From the NCBI GenBank assembly GCA_016719645.1, contig JADJYS010000001.1, positions 591,274-655,273 on the forward strand: a DNA stretch of 64,000 bases, in the 5' to 3' direction. Position 1 is the stretch's first letter; each line of letters opens with the position of its first letter. A program made the position numbers and the translations under genes. This document shows, in pieces, positions 32,199 through 42,864 of this stretch. Source of the DNA: a bacterium (GTDB lineage Bacteria; Krumholzibacteriota; Krumholzibacteriia; LZORAL124-64-63). The notes below the pieces were generated by a model. The model saw nothing but the letters and a program-made list of their open reading frames with translations. It searched no databases and was not told the DNA's origin.

Positions 32199-33170
32199 AT
32201 GCCCTCCCGCAGCCTCGCCATCCTCGACCGGATCGCCGGACTGCGCCTGGCGGTCGTCGGCGACGCCATGCTCGACCGCTTCCTGTGGGGCGAGGTGGAG
32301 CGCATCAGCCCCGAGGCGCCGGTGCCGGTGGTCCGCCTGCGCCGCGAGACCGACAAGCTGGGCGGCGCGGCCAACGTCGCCGCCAACATCCGCGCCCTGG
32401 GCGCCGACGTGTCCCTGGTCGCGGTCGCCGGCGCCGGGGCGACCTCGCGGCGGCTGGTGTCGCTGCTGGGGGAGGCCGGCATCCCCGACGACGGCCTGCT
32501 GCGCCTGCCGGGGCGGCGCACCACGCTCAAGACCCGCATCATCGCCCACAGCCAGCAGGTCGTGCGCGCCGACGTCGAGTCGGACGAGCCGCTGGCGCAG
32601 GACGCCCTCGCGGACCTGGCCGCGCGGGTGCGCCGGCTGGGCCCGTTCGACGGGATCGTGCTGTCGGACTACGGCAAGGGCGTGCTCGCCGACGCGCTGC
32701 TGCGGGAGGTCCTGGACGACGGCGCCGCCGCCGGGGTGCCGGTGGTGGTCGACCCCAAGCGCGGCGACTACACCCAGTACCGCGGCTGCGCCTCGCTGAC
32801 CCCGAACCAGCGCGAGGCGGGGCAGGCCACGGGCCGGGCGATCGCCGACCTGGACGGGCTGCGCCTGGCCGGCGCCGAGCTGCTCGCCCGCACCGACGCC
32901 GCCTGCGTCCTGATCACGCGGGGCGAGCACGGCATGGCCCTGTTCGAGCGCGGCGGCGCCGAACACCACCTGCCGACCGAGGCGCGCGAGGTCTTCGACG
33001 TCACCGGCGCCGGCGACACGGTCATCGCCGTGTACACCGCGGCGCTGGCCGCGGGGGCGACCTACCTGGACGCCGCCAACCTCGCCAACCACGCCGCCGG
33101 CCTGGCGGTGCGCGAGCTGGGCACCGCGACGATCACGGCCGATCAGATCCGCGAAGCGGTGGGCAAGTGA
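32199..33170 (+). CDS. rfaE1: D-glycero-beta-D-manno-heptose-7-phosphate kinase
   Basis: A 323-residue PfkB/ribokinase-family enzyme corresponding to the N-terminal half of HldE. It phosphorylates heptose 7-phosphate at C1 for LPS inner core. Seen: VVGDAMLDRFLWGEVERISPEAPVPVV, GGAANVAANIRALGA, the DYGKGVL segment, VDPKRGDYTQYRG, LTPNQREA, and the PfkB catalytic DVTGAGDTVIA (near 268). ATG 32199 follows GGAG. The stop overlaps the GTG of rfaE2, so the two halves fused in enterobacterial HldE are separate but coupled here. Confidence 0.93.
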   Translation: MPSRSLAILDRIAGLRLAVVGDAMLDRFLWGEVERISPEAPVPVVRLRRETDKLGGAANVAANIRALGADVSLVAVAGAGATSRRLVSLLGEAGIPDDGLLRLPGRRTTLKTRIIAHSQQVVRADVESDEPLAQDALADLAARVRRLGPFDGIVLSDYGKGVLADALLREVLDDGAAAGVPVVVDPKRGDYTQYRGCASLTPNQREAGQATGRAIADLDGLRLAGAELLARTDAACVLITRGEHGMALFERGGAEHHLPTEAREVFDVTGAGDTVIAVYTAALAAGATYLDAANLANHAAGLAVRELGTATITADQIREAVGK

Positions 33171-33667
33171 CCGCCCCGACGCCCACGACCGCCCCCGCGC
33201 CGGTGCTGCCCCGCGCCGACCTGGCCGCCTGGGCCGGGGAGCTGCGGCGCGCCGGCCGCCGCCTCGTCTTCACCAACGGCTGTTTCGACCTGCTGCACCG
33301 CGGCCACGTCGAGTACCTGGCCGAGGCGGCCGCCCTGGGGGACGTCCTGCTGGTGGCGGTCAACGACGACGCCTCGGTCAGCGCCCTGAAGGGCCCTTTC
33401 CGCCCCCTGACCCCCCTGGCCGACCGCCTGGCCGTCCTGGCCCACTTGCGCCCCGTCGGCGCGCTGACCATCTTTGGCGAGCCGACGCCGCGGGAGACGA
33501 TCCTGCTGGCGCGGCCGGACGTCCTGGTCAAGGGCGACGAGTACGCCGAGACGGACATCGTCGGCGCCGTTGAAGTGCGGAGCTGGGGGGGCGAGGTCGT
33601 GCGCGTGTCGATGCGTGCGGGCCGTTCCACGACCGCCATCATCGCCGCCGTGAAGCGTCTCCCCTGA
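33167..33667 (+). CDS. rfaE2: D-glycero-beta-D-manno-heptose 1-phosphate adenylyltransferase
   Basis: A 166-residue cytidylyltransferase-fold enzyme corresponding to the C-terminal half of HldE; it makes ADP-heptose precursor from heptose 1-phosphate. The nucleotide site is VFTNGCFDLLHRGHVEYL (about 34-51), followed by LLVAVNDDASVSALKGPFRP, VKGDEYAE, and the C-terminal MRAGRSTTAIIAAV with the ISSS/T-like motif. GTG 33167 start overlaps rfaE1 by four bases. With rfaE1 this supports a heptose-containing LPS or other ADP-heptose glycan. Confidence 0.95.
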   Translation: MTAPTPTTAPAPVLPRADLAAWAGELRRAGRRLVFTNGCFDLLHRGHVEYLAEAAALGDVLLVAVNDDASVSALKGPFRPLTPLADRLAVLAHLRPVGALTIFGEPTPRETILLARPDVLVKGDEYAETDIVGAVEVRSWGGEVVRVSMRAGRSTTAIIAAVKRLP

Positions 33668-33746
33668 GCCGGCGACGGCGTCCGCCTTGCGCAGCGGCGG
33701 GGGAGGGTTCCTGGCACGCGCACACGTTCACATAAAAGAGGCTGAC

Positions 33747-35063
33747 ATGAGCAGGGAGAAGATCGTCATCATCGGCGCCGCCGGACGCGACTTCCACAAC
33801 TTCAACTGCGTCTTCCGCGACGACGAGAGGTACGAGGTGGTGGCGTTCACCGCCGCCCAGATCCCCGACATCGACGGACGCCGCTACCCCGCCGCGCTGG
33901 CGGGGCGCCTCTACCCGCAGGGCATCCCCATCCACGCCGAGGCCGACCTGCCCGACCTGATCGCCGAGCACGGCGTCGAGTGCTGCGTGTTCTCCTACAG
34001 CGACGTGGCCCACGAGGACGTCATGCACAAGGCGGCGCTGGTGAACTCCTGCGGCGCCGACTTCAAGCTCCTGGGCGAGCGCCTCACGCAGCTGCCGAGC
34101 AGCAAGCCCGTCATCGCCATCTGCGCGGTGCGCACCGGCTGCGGCAAGAGTCAGACCACGCGCCGCATCGCCGAGATCCTGGAGGCGGCCGGCAAGAAGG
34201 TCGTCTCGGTGCGCCACCCGATGCCCTACGGCGACCTCGAGAAGCAGGCCGTCCAGCGCTTCGCGACCGTGGAGGACCTCAAGAAGCACGACTGCACCAT
34301 CGAGGAGATGGAGGAGTACGAGCCCCACGTCGCGCGCGGCAGCGTCATCTACGCCGGCGTGGACTACGAGAAGATCCTGCGCGCGGCCGAGAAGGAGGCC
34401 GACGTCATCCTCTGGGACGGCGGCAACAACGACACGCCCTTCTACAAGCCCGACCTGCTGGTGGTGGTCGCCGACCCGCACCGCCCCGGCCACGAGCTGA
34501 CGTACTACCCCGGCGAGACCAACATCCGCCTGGCCGACGTCGTGGTCATCAACAAGGTCGTCGAGGCCGAGTTCGAGAACATCGAGACCGTGCGCCAGAA
34601 CGTGCGCAGCATCAACCCGGACTGCGTGATCATCGAGGCGGCCTCGCCGCTGACCATCGACCACCCGGAGCTGATCCGCGACAAGCGCGTGCTGGTGGTC
34701 GAGGACGGGCCGACCCTGACCCACGGCGGCATGACCTACGGCGCGGGCGTGATCGCGGCCATGCGCGCCGGCGCGGCCGACCTCGTGGACCCGCGCCCCT
34801 GGGTGAAGGGCAAGCTCGCGGAGACCTTCGCGATCTACCCGGAGATCGGTTCGCTGCTGCCGGCCATGGGCTACGGCGCGGAGCAGGTCCGCGACCTCGA
34901 GGCCACGATCAACGCGGTCGAGTGCGACGCGGTGGTCATCGGCACGCCCATCGACCTGAACCGCATCGTGAAGATCCGCAAGCCGACGTGCCGCGTCGGC
35001 TACGACCTGCAGGAGATCGGCAAGCCCGACCTGGCCGACGTCCTGCGCAAGTTCACCGCGTAG
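33747..35063 (+). CDS. Cyclic 2,3-diphosphoglycerate synthetase-like P-loop protein
   Basis: A 438-residue protein from ATG 33747 (an in-frame upstream ATG at 33687 lacks a ribosome site). The N-terminal Rossmann-like part begins EKIVIIGAAGRDFHNFN. A P-loop is at about 129-138 (CAVRTGCGKSQTTRRIAEIL), followed by VSVRHPMPYGDL, VILWDGGNNDTPFYKPDL, VVVADPHRPGHELTYYPGE and VVINKVVEAE (NKxx nucleotide specificity). This matches the family named after the methanogen enzyme that cyclises 2,3-diphosphoglycerate with ATP. Bacterial members are often annotated simply as GTPases and their reaction is unproven. A strong terminator follows. Confidence 0.75.
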   Translation: MSREKIVIIGAAGRDFHNFNCVFRDDERYEVVAFTAAQIPDIDGRRYPAALAGRLYPQGIPIHAEADLPDLIAEHGVECCVFSYSDVAHEDVMHKAALVNSCGADFKLLGERLTQLPSSKPVIAICAVRTGCGKSQTTRRIAEILEAAGKKVVSVRHPMPYGDLEKQAVQRFATVEDLKKHDCTIEEMEEYEPHVARGSVIYAGVDYEKILRAAEKEADVILWDGGNNDTPFYKPDLLVVVADPHRPGHELTYYPGETNIRLADVVVINKVVEAEFENIETVRQNVRSINPDCVIIEAASPLTIDHPELIRDKRVLVVEDGPTLTHGGMTYGAGVIAAMRAGAADLVDPRPWVKGKLAETFAIYPEIGSLLPAMGYGAEQVRDLEATINAVECDAVVIGTPIDLNRIVKIRKPTCRVGYDLQEIGKPDLADVLRKFTA

Positions 35064-35072
35064 CGCGCCGCG

Positions 35073-35102
35073 GGGGGGAGGACCAGCGTCCTCCCCCCTT
35101 TT
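35073..35102 (+). terminator. Strong Rho-independent terminator
   Basis: GGGGGGAGGAC (35073-35083), loop CAGC, GTCCTCCCCCC (35088-35098), then TTTT (35099-35102). Eleven perfect pairs. Separates the cyclic-DPG-synthetase-like gene from sucC. Confidence 0.87.
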
Positions 35103-35145
35103 GCGCCGAGCCCGCTGTTCCAGATTCACAGCCGGAGGTCGATCA

Positions 35146-36279
35146 GTGAACATCCACGAGTACCAGGCGAAGGACATCTTCCGCGACGCGGGCCTGACGG
35201 TGCCGCCGGGCGGGATCGCCACGACCGTCGAGGAGGCCCTGTCGCTCGCGCGCACGCACGGGCTGCCGGTGATGGTCAAGTCCCAGGTCCTGGCCGGCGG
35301 CCGCGGCAAGGCGGGCGGGGTCAAGTTCTGCAAGACCGAGGACGACGTCCGCACGCACGCGGGCAACATCCTGGGCATGGACATCAAGGGCCACACCGTG
35401 CGCAAGGTGCTGGTGACCCCGGCCGAGACCATCGCCGCGGAGTTCTACCTGGGCATGCTCGTGGACCGCGCCAGCCGGCGCGTGCTCTTGATGGCCAGCG
35501 CCGAGGGCGGCGTGGAGATCGAGAAGGTGGCCGTCGAGAAGCCCGAGGCCATCCTCAAGCACGCCATCGACCCGCGCTTCGGCCTGCTCGACCACGAGGC
35601 CATGGCCGTGGCCCTGCGGCTGGACCCGGACGTCAAGCGGGCGCGCCAGCTCGCCGACGCCATGCAGAAGCTCTACAAGGCCTTCCTGGCCGCCGACGCC
35701 AGCCTGGCCGAGATCAACCCCTTCATCTTCACCGACCAGGGCGTCGGCAAGGCGATCGACGCCAAGATCAACCTGGACGACAACGCGCTCTTCCGGCACC
35801 CGGGCTACGCCGCGCTGCGCGACCTGGACGAGGAGAACCCCAGCGAGCGCATGGCCCGCGAGGCCGACCTCTCCTTCGTGAAGCTCGACGGCAACGTGGG
35901 CTGCCTGGTCAACGGCGCCGGCCTGGCGATGGCGACCATGGACCTCGTGCAGTACTACGGCGGCCGCCCCGCCAACTTCCTGGACATCGGCGGCAGCTCC
36001 AACCCGGACAAGGTCGTCAACGCCCTGCGCATCATCCTGGGCGACCCGAACGTCGAGGTGATCCTGTTCAACATCTTCGGCGGCATCACGCGCTGCGACG
36101 ACGTCGCCCGCGGGATCATCGCCGCCACCGAGCGCATGGAGATCAGGGTGCCCATCGTGGTGCGCCTGACCGGCACGAACGAGGCGGAGGCCCGCGAGCT
36201 GCTGACCAAGACCGACCTGGTCCCGGCCGCCACCATGGACGAAGCCGTGCAGAAGGCCCTCGAACTCGCCGGCAAGTAG
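35146..36279 (+). CDS. sucC: Succinyl-CoA synthetase beta subunit
   Basis: A 377-residue ATP-grasp protein of the TCA cycle, forming succinate and ATP or GTP from succinyl-CoA with SucD. Start GTG 35146 behind GGAGG gives the standard N-terminus [16 protein letters not shown]. Conserved: [77 protein letters not shown] and [10 protein letters not shown]. Length is normal. sucD follows after 42 bases. Confidence 0.97.
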   Translation: MNIHEYQAKDIFRDAGLTVPPGGIATTVEEALSLARTHGLPVMVKSQVLAGGRGKAGGVKFCKTEDDVRTHAGNILGMDIKGHTVRKVLVTPAETIAAEFYLGMLVDRASRRVLLMASAEGGVEIEKVAVEKPEAILKHAIDPRFGLLDHEAMAVALRLDPDVKRARQLADAMQKLYKAFLAADASLAEINPFIFTDQGVGKAIDAKINLDDNALFRHPGYAALRDLDEENPSERMAREADLSFVKLDGNVGCLVNGAGLAMATMDLVQYYGGRPANFLDIGGSSNPDKVVNALRIILGDPNVEVILFNIFGGITRCDDVARGIIAATERMEIRVPIVVRLTGTNEAEARELLTKTDLVPAATMDEAVQKALELAGK

Positions 36280-36321
36280 CGCCGGGCGACCGGCCGCCGG
36301 ACACACGAACAGGAGCGAATC

Positions 36322-37200
36322 ATGGCGATTTTCTGCACGGACCAGACGAAGATCCTGATCCAGGGCATCACCGGCCGCGACGGGAGCTTCCACGCGAAGT
36401 CCATGCTCGGCTACGGCACCAACATCGTGGCCGGCGTCACGCCGGGCCGCGGCGGCCAGACCTTCGAGGGGAAGGTGCCGGTCTTCGACACGGTCAAGGA
36501 CGCGGTCGCCGCCACGGGCGCCGAGGCCTCGGTCATCTTCGTGCCCCCGGCCGGCGCCGCCGGCGCCGTCTTCGAGGCGGCCGACGCCGGCTGCAAGCTG
36601 GTGGTCTGCATCACCGAGGGCGTGCCGACCCTGGACATGGTCAAGGTCATGCCCTACCTCGCCGAGCGCGGCGTGCGCCTGGTCGGCCCCAACTGCCCCG
36701 GCTTCATCAACCCCGGGCAGAAGGCCAAGCTCGGCATCATGCCCACCAACATCGTGACGCCCGGGCCGGTCGGCCTGATCTCGCGCAGCGGGACGCTGAC
36801 CTACGAGGTCGTCGACGCCCTGACCCGCGCGGGCCTGGGCCAGACGACGTGCCTGGGCATCGGCGGCGACCCGGTCATCGGCACGAACTTCATGGACGCC
36901 CTGCAGGCGTTCCACGCCGACCCCGCGACGCAGGCCCTGGTGATGATCGGGGAGATCGGCGGCGACGCCGAGGAGCGGGCCGCCGACTTCGTGAAGGCGA
37001 ACATGAAGATCCCGGTCGTGTCGTTCATCGCCGGCCGCACCGCGCCCCCGGGCAAGCGGATGGGCCACGCCGGCGCGATCGTGTCCGGCGGCGCCGGCAC
37101 GGCGGCCGAGAAGAAGAAGGCGCTCGAGTCGGCCGGCATCCCGGTCGCCGACCGCCCGGCGGACGTGGTGCCGCTGCTGCAGCAGATCTGGAAGCGTTGA
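36322..37200 (+). CDS. sucD: Succinyl-CoA synthetase alpha subunit
   Basis: A 292-residue CoA-binding partner of SucC. N-terminal CoA site: [19 protein letters not shown] and GVTPGRGG. Further marks are [39 protein letters not shown] and [11 protein letters not shown]. The phospho-accepting histidine is in [13 protein letters not shown] (near 246). AGGAGCGA precedes ATG 36322. The sucC-sucD order is standard, and ndk follows, giving a small nucleotide/energy operon. Confidence 0.97.
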   Translation: MAIFCTDQTKILIQGITGRDGSFHAKSMLGYGTNIVAGVTPGRGGQTFEGKVPVFDTVKDAVAATGAEASVIFVPPAGAAGAVFEAADAGCKLVVCITEGVPTLDMVKVMPYLAERGVRLVGPNCPGFINPGQKAKLGIMPTNIVTPGPVGLISRSGTLTYEVVDALTRAGLGQTTCLGIGGDPVIGTNFMDALQAFHADPATQALVMIGEIGGDAEERAADFVKANMKIPVVSFIAGRTAPPGKRMGHAGAIVSGGAGTAAEKKKALESAGIPVADRPADVVPLLQQIWKR

Positions 37201-37225
37201 ACCGGACCGTCGAAAGGACGATGAG

Positions 37226-37639
37226 TTGGAGCAGACCTACATGATGATCAAGCCGGAGATCGTCGCCGCCGAGACCCAGCAGGTCGGCGCGATCCTGGCC
37301 CACGTGCAGCGGGCGGGCTTCCGCATCCGCAACCTGGCCCTCAAGAGCCTGAGCCGGGCGACGGTCGAGGAGTTCTACGCCGTCCACCGCGAGCGGCCGT
37401 TCTTCCCCGAGCTGGTGGACTACATCGCCTCGGGCCCGGTGGTGGCGATCCACCTGGAGCGCGACCAGGCCGTGGTCAAGCTGCGCGAGCTGGTCGGGGC
37501 CACGAACCCCCGCGACGCCGCCTGCGGCACCCTGCGCGACCTGTACGGGGCGTCCCTGTCCCAGAACGCCGTTCACGCCTCGGATTCGCCCGAGAACGCC
37601 CTGCGGGAGATCGGCATCGTCTTCGGCGGGGGCCGGTGA
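37226..37639 (+). CDS. ndk: Nucleoside diphosphate kinase
   Basis: A 137-residue kinase that balances NTP pools through a phosphohistidine. TTG 37226 is chosen: it gives EQTYMMIKPEIVA at the expected N-terminus and GAAAGGACG lies upstream. An ATG at 37221 is out of frame. Conserved SLSRATVEEFYAVHRERPFF, SGPVVAIHLE, LVGATNPRDAACGTLRDLYG and the active-site NAVHASDSPENA (His near 118). Length is typical. Last gene of the sucCD group. Confidence 0.96.
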   Translation: MEQTYMMIKPEIVAAETQQVGAILAHVQRAGFRIRNLALKSLSRATVEEFYAVHRERPFFPELVDYIASGPVVAIHLERDQAVVKLRELVGATNPRDAACGTLRDLYGASLSQNAVHASDSPENALREIGIVFGGGR

Positions 37640-37653
37640 CCGGCCGCCGCGTC

Positions 37654-37682
37654 TTGACAGACGGGGATCGCGCTCGTAACGT
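37654..37682 (+). promoter_or_regulatory. Promoter of the DUF177-rpmF-fatty-acid operon
   Basis: TTGACA (37654-37659), 17-base spacer, TAACGT (37677-37682). Perfect -35 and correct spacing, about 60 bases before ATG 37744. Confidence 0.6.
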
Positions 37683-37743
37683 GGGGCGCTTGCACGGCGC
37701 CGGGCCGGGGCGGGCCCGGACCGGACGCGAACGTGCGCCCGGA

Positions 37744-38232
37744 ATGAAGCTGAACCTGGACACCTTGCCCTTCGGCCGCTCCGCCCTGGAGGTGGAGGAG
37801 ACCTTCCTCGTCGAGGACGGGGAGGGCGGCGGGAGCGGTATGTCCGTCCGCGGCGAGCTGGCGGTGGACAACGTCGACAGCCGCGTCCTGGTCGCCGGCG
37901 TCCTGGCGGTGTCCTGCCCGGCGGTCTGCGACCGCTGCCTGGAGGCCTTCGAAATGGCCTACGAGGCGGGCGTCGACATCCAGATCATCCGGGCGAAGTC
38001 GGGGACCCCCGGCGAAGAGCCGCCCGACACCTGGATCCTTTACCAGGTGCGCGGCGAGGTGGACCTGGACGAGCCCCTGCGCGAGGCCGCGCTGCTGGAC
38101 CTGCCGATCAAGCGGGTCTGCCGCGAGGACTGCCTGGGAATCTGCCCCGCCTGCGGGGCGGACCGAAACCTGAAGGACTGCGACTGCCCCCGGGAGCCCG
38201 CCGACCCCCGCTGGGACGGGCTGGATTCCTGA
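37744..38232 (+). CDS. DUF177 (YceD-like) protein
   Basis: A 162-residue cytosolic protein. The two conserved blocks of DUF177 are present: a CPAVCDRCLEAFE block near residues 59-71 and, near 122-146, a cysteine-rich end CREDCLGICPACGADRNLKDCDC. These give two potential metal-binding cysteine clusters. DUF177 genes are almost always directly upstream of rpmF, as here (22-base gap). In E. coli YceD and in plants the family is linked to 23S rRNA maturation. ATG 37744 is preferred over upstream in-frame starts because it lies downstream of the promoter at 37654. Confidence 0.85.
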   Translation: MKLNLDTLPFGRSALEVEETFLVEDGEGGGSGMSVRGELAVDNVDSRVLVAGVLAVSCPAVCDRCLEAFEMAYEAGVDIQIIRAKSGTPGEEPPDTWILYQVRGEVDLDEPLREAALLDLPIKRVCREDCLGICPACGADRNLKDCDCPREPADPRWDGLDS

Positions 38233-38254
38233 ACACCGGAAGCGAGGCTTCGAG

Positions 38255-38437
38255 ATGGCTGTTCCCAAGAAAAAGACGAGCCACATGCGCAAGGGCACCC
38301 GCCGCGCGCACTGGCACCTGGCCACCCCGAGCGCGTCGAAGTGCGCGCACTGCGGGGCGCCCTGCCGCCCGCACCGCGTCTGCCGCGCCTGCGGCCACTA
38401 CGGCGTGCGCGAAGTGATCGTGGTCGAAAAGAGCTAG
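38255..38437 (+). CDS. rpmF: 50S ribosomal protein L32
   Basis: A 60-residue basic protein starting MAVPKKKTSHMRKGTRRAHW, the classic L32 N-terminus. It carries the zinc-binding form with two CxxC pairs (CAHC and CRAC). L32 sits at the base of the large subunit. The DUF177-rpmF-plsX-fab order is a conserved bacterial cluster that couples ribosome and lipid synthesis. Confidence 0.97.
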   Translation: MAVPKKKTSHMRKGTRRAHWHLATPSASKCAHCGAPCRPHRVCRACGHYGVREVIVVEKS

Positions 38438-38482
38438 CGGAATAGAGCTAGAGAGCGTGGGGAGCCGGCAAGGAGGTCGGGC

Positions 38483-39484
38483 ATGGACGGCAATGCGCCG
38501 CGCAAGGTGGTCGTGGCCGTGGACGCCATGGGCGGGGACTTCGGCCCCGCTGCGGTCGTCCCGGGCGCCGTGGCGGCCGCCCGCGCCGAACCCGGCCTGT
38601 CCCTGGCCCTCTACGGCGACCCCGACGCCCTGAACGTCCTGCTCGACGACCTCGGCGCGCGCGACCTGCCCGTCGAGGTCGTGGCTTGCCGGGACCGCAT
38701 CGAGATGGGCGAATCGCCCGCCGCGGCGGTCAAGGGCCGCCCCGACGCCCCGATCGTCCGCGCGACCCGGGACCACCGCGAGGGCCGCGTCCAGGCGGTG
38801 GTCAGCGCCGGCAGCACCGGCGCGCAGGTCGCCGCCAGCCTGATGATCCTCGGGCGCCTCGAGGGCGTCGACCGCCCCGCGATCGCGACCGGCATCCCCA
38901 CCCTGAACGGCCGCTTCCTGCTGCTGGACGTCGGCGCCAACGTGCAGTGCACCCCCGAGCACCTGCTGGTCTTCGCGCTGCTCGGCGACGAGTACGCGCG
39001 CCGCCTGATGGACGTCGCGACGCCGCGCGTCGGCCTGCTGAACATCGGCGAAGAGCCGACCAAGGGCACCGAGCTCTGCGTCCAGGCCCACGCCCTGCTG
39101 CGCGACGCCCCGCTGAACTTCGTCGGCAACGTGGAGAGCCGGCACCTGCTGGACGGCGCGGCGGACGTCGTGGTCACCGACGGCTTCACCGGCAACATCG
39201 CGCTGAAGCTCGTCGAGGGCTTCGGCGGCTTCCTGCAGACGGCGGCCCGGCAGTTCCTGGCCGGCGGCGCCACCGACGCGGGGGAGGGCCTGCGCGGCCT
39301 GCTGCACCGCCTCGACTACACGTCCACCGGCGGCGCGCTGCTGCTGGGCGTGCGCGGCTCCTCGATCATCTGTCACGGCGCCAGCCCCGCCCGCGCGATC
39401 CAGAGCGCGGTGCTGGCCGCGGGCCGCATGGCCCGGCTCGACCTGCCGGGCCTGCTGCAGCAGCGGCTGGCCGCGCGACCCTGA
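38483..39484 (+). CDS. plsX: Phosphate acyltransferase PlsX
   Basis: A 333-residue enzyme that makes acyl-phosphate from acyl-ACP for phospholipid synthesis. Conserved: VVVAVDAMGGDFGP near the start, AVVSAGSTGAQVAASL, RPAIATGIP, LLDVGANVQCTPEHL, VGLLNIGEEPTKGTEL, FVGNVESRHLLDG, DVVVTDGFTGNIALK. ATG 38483 is preceded by AAGGAGG. The next gene is fabD; fabH, usually found between them, is absent. Confidence 0.96.
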   Translation: MDGNAPRKVVVAVDAMGGDFGPAAVVPGAVAAARAEPGLSLALYGDPDALNVLLDDLGARDLPVEVVACRDRIEMGESPAAAVKGRPDAPIVRATRDHREGRVQAVVSAGSTGAQVAASLMILGRLEGVDRPAIATGIPTLNGRFLLLDVGANVQCTPEHLLVFALLGDEYARRLMDVATPRVGLLNIGEEPTKGTELCVQAHALLRDAPLNFVGNVESRHLLDGAADVVVTDGFTGNIALKLVEGFGGFLQTAARQFLAGGATDAGEGLRGLLHRLDYTSTGGALLLGVRGSSIICHGASPARAIQSAVLAAGRMARLDLPGLLQQRLAARP

Positions 39485-39518
39485 CCGCCCCCGACCGCCC
39501 CAGCGCGAAAGGTCCGAG

Positions 39519-40481
39519 ATGCTCAAGGTCCCCATGCTGTTCCCGGGTCAGGCCTCGCAGGCCGTGGGCATGGCCCGCGACCTCGCCGCCCGCGGCGGGC
39601 CGGGCGCCGCCTTCCTGGCGACCGTCGACGAGGCCCTGGGCTTCGGCCTCACCGGCGTGATGTACGAGGGCCCGGAGGCGACGCTGACCGAGACCTGGAA
39701 CGCCCAGCCGGCCATCCTGGCCCACTCCGTCGCCGTGGCCCTGGAGCTGAAGGCGCTGGGGATCGAGCCGAGCGTCGTGGCCGGCCACTCGCTGGGCGAG
39801 TTCTCCGCCGCGGTGGCGGTCGGCGCCCTGACGCCCCGCGACGGGCTGGCCCTGGTGCGGCGCCGCGGCGAGCTGATGTTCGCGGCGGGGCAGGAGCGCC
39901 CCGGCACGATGGCCGCGATCATGGGCCTCGACGCCGACGTCGTGAAGCGGGTCTGCGCCGAGGTCGCCGCGAGCGCCGGCGTGGTCGTGGTCGCCAACCA
40001 CAATTCGTCCAACCAGGTCGCCATCTCCGGCGAGATCGCGGCCGTCGACGCCGCCTGCGAGGCGCTCAAGGCCGCCGGCGCGAAGCGGGCCCTGCGGCTG
40101 AACGTCAGCGGCGCCTTCCATTCGCCGTTGCTGGAGGGCGCGGCGGCCAGCTTCGCCGACCACCTGGCCGCGGTCCCGATCGCCGATCCCGCGGCCCCCC
40201 TGGTGGCCAACGTGACGGCCGCCCCCTCGACCACCGCCGCGCAGCTGCGCGACGGCTTCCGGCGGCAGCTCACCTCGCCGGTGCGCTGGCACGAGAGCCT
40301 GGCGGCCCTGGTCTCCGGCGTCGCGGGCGGGGAGCGCCCCCGCGTCGTGCTGGAGGTGGGGCCCGGCAAGGTCCTGTCCAACCTGGCCAAGCGGGAGCAC
40401 CCCGAGGTGACGTTCCTGGCCGTGGGGACGTCCGAGGAGCTGGACAACGCGCTGGACACCGTCCGGGGCCTGTTGGCATAA
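39519..40481 (+). CDS. fabD: Malonyl-CoA:ACP transacylase
   Basis: A 320-residue enzyme transferring malonyl from CoA to ACP. Catalytic Ser is in GHSLGEFSA (about residues 88-96), oxyanion-loop [12 protein letters not shown] is at the start, and the catalytic His is in [11 protein letters not shown] (near 200). The region AAIMGLD and [12 protein letters not shown] are also typical. The 3' end contains a candidate promoter for fabG. Confidence 0.97.
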   Translation: MLKVPMLFPGQASQAVGMARDLAARGGPGAAFLATVDEALGFGLTGVMYEGPEATLTETWNAQPAILAHSVAVALELKALGIEPSVVAGHSLGEFSAAVAVGALTPRDGLALVRRRGELMFAAGQERPGTMAAIMGLDADVVKRVCAEVAASAGVVVVANHNSSNQVAISGEIAAVDAACEALKAAGAKRALRLNVSGAFHSPLLEGAAASFADHLAAVPIADPAAPLVANVTAAPSTTAAQLRDGFRRQLTSPVRWHESLAALVSGVAGGERPRVVLEVGPGKVLSNLAKREHPEVTFLAVGTSEELDNALDTVRGLLA

Positions 40482-40482
40482 T
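40453..40482 (+). promoter_or_regulatory. Candidate internal promoter before fabG
   Basis: TGGACA (40453-40458), 18-base spacer, CATAAT (40477-40482), overlapping the fabD stop. It could add transcription for fabG-acpP-fabF, which are needed in larger amounts. Confidence 0.4.
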
Positions 40483-40517
40483 CCCGCCCCGGACCGGGCG
40501 CAGCGAAGGGAAGACCC

Positions 40518-41249
40518 GTGAGCAACCGCATCGTCATCGTCACCGGCGCCAGCCGGGGCATCGGGGCGGCGATCGCCCGCCGCCTGTCGGCGGACGGCTG
40601 CGACCTCGCCCTGGTGGCCCGCAACGCCGACGCGCTGGCCGAGGTCGCCGCCTCGCTGCCGGGGTCCGGGCGCAGCCTCGTGCTGCCGCTCGACGTGACG
40701 GGCTACGCGGCGGTGGAGGCCGCGGTGGCCCGCGTCCAGGCCGAGCTCGGCCCGGTCTACGGCCTGGTCAACAACGCCGGCATCACCCGCGACGCGCTGC
40801 TGGTGCGCATGTCCGAGGCCGCCTGGCGCGAGGTGCTGGAGGTCAACCTGACGGGGACCTTCTACTTTACAAAGGCCGTCACCGCGTCTATGATGCGCCA
40901 GAAAATCGGCCGCATCGTCAACATCACCTCGGTGATCGGCCTGACCGGCAACGCGGGCCAGGCCAACTACGCGGCGAGCAAGGCGGCCATCGTCGCCTTC
41001 ACCAAGTCCGTGGCCCGCGAGCTGGGCGGGCGCGCCATCACCTGCAACGCGGTGGCGCCCGGATTCATCGAGACGGACATGACGGCGGGCCTGCCCGATG
41101 CGGTGCGCGCCGGCATGCTGGGGAACATCCCGTTGAAGCGCTTCGGCCAGGGCGAGGACGTCGCCGGCGCCGTCGCCTTCCTGTTGTCGCAGGACGCCGC
41201 CTACGTCACCGGGCAGACGCTCGTGGTCGACGGCGGCATGGTTACGTGA
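40518..41249 (+). CDS. fabG: 3-oxoacyl-ACP reductase FabG
   Basis: A 243-residue short-chain dehydrogenase that reduces 3-ketoacyl-ACP with NADPH. Cofactor motif TGASRGIG (9-16), NNAGI, and the catalytic Ser-Tyr-Lys in [21 protein letters not shown] (Y151, K155 approximately). C-terminal [10 protein letters not shown] and [10 protein letters not shown] are standard. GTG 40518 follows GAAGGGAAG. Next gene is acpP. Confidence 0.96.
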   Translation: MSNRIVIVTGASRGIGAAIARRLSADGCDLALVARNADALAEVAASLPGSGRSLVLPLDVTGYAAVEAAVARVQAELGPVYGLVNNAGITRDALLVRMSEAAWREVLEVNLTGTFYFTKAVTASMMRQKIGRIVNITSVIGLTGNAGQANYAASKAAIVAFTKSVARELGGRAITCNAVAPGFIETDMTAGLPDAVRAGMLGNIPLKRFGQGEDVAGAVAFLLSQDAAYVTGQTLVVDGGMVT

Positions 41250-41275
41250 ACCTTCCCAAGGAGGGAACGGCTGAC

Positions 41276-41515
41276 ATGAGCTCCATTCAGGAAAAGGTCT
41301 ACGAGATCATCGAGCGCAAGCTTTCGGTGAATCCGGAACAGATCACCCCCGAAGCTTCGTTCACCGACGATCTGGGGGCCGATTCCCTGGACACCGTCGA
41401 GCTCGTGATGGACCTCGAGGAGGTCTTCAACATCACGATCCCGGAAGAGGACCAGGAGAAGCTGCGGACCGTGCAGGATGCGATCGACTACCTCGAGTCG
41501 CACCTGGACGCGTAG
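41276..41515 (+). CDS. acpP: Acyl carrier protein
   Basis: A 79-residue acidic protein carrying growing acyl chains. The phosphopantetheine attachment serine is Ser37 in [12 protein letters not shown]. Helix II and III sequences ([33 protein letters not shown]) are normal. ATG 41276 with AAGGAGGG upstream; an in-frame upstream ATG at 41246 lies inside the fabG stop and is not needed. Confidence 0.98.
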   Translation: MSSIQEKVYEIIERKLSVNPEQITPEASFTDDLGADSLDTVELVMDLEEVFNITIPEEDQEKLRTVQDAIDYLESHLDA

Positions 41516-41541
41516 CCGCGCCCTTTCCGTGAGCGAACCGT

Positions 41542-41576
41542 CCCCGGTCCTGCGGTCCACCCGTCACGGACCGGGG
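41542..41576 (+). other. Intergenic hairpin between acpP and fabF
   Basis: CCCCGGTCC (41542-41550) and GGACCGGGG (41568-41576) are perfect 9-base complements with a 17-base loop. No T-run follows, so it may be a processing or stability element that adjusts acpP against fabF levels rather than a terminator. Confidence 0.4.
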
Positions 41577-41602
41577 CGATCCGTATATGCAGGGAGGATG
41601 GC

Positions 41603-42841
<1,239 letters not shown>

Positions 42842-42864
42842 CTTCGGCCGGCCGGGGAGGCGTC

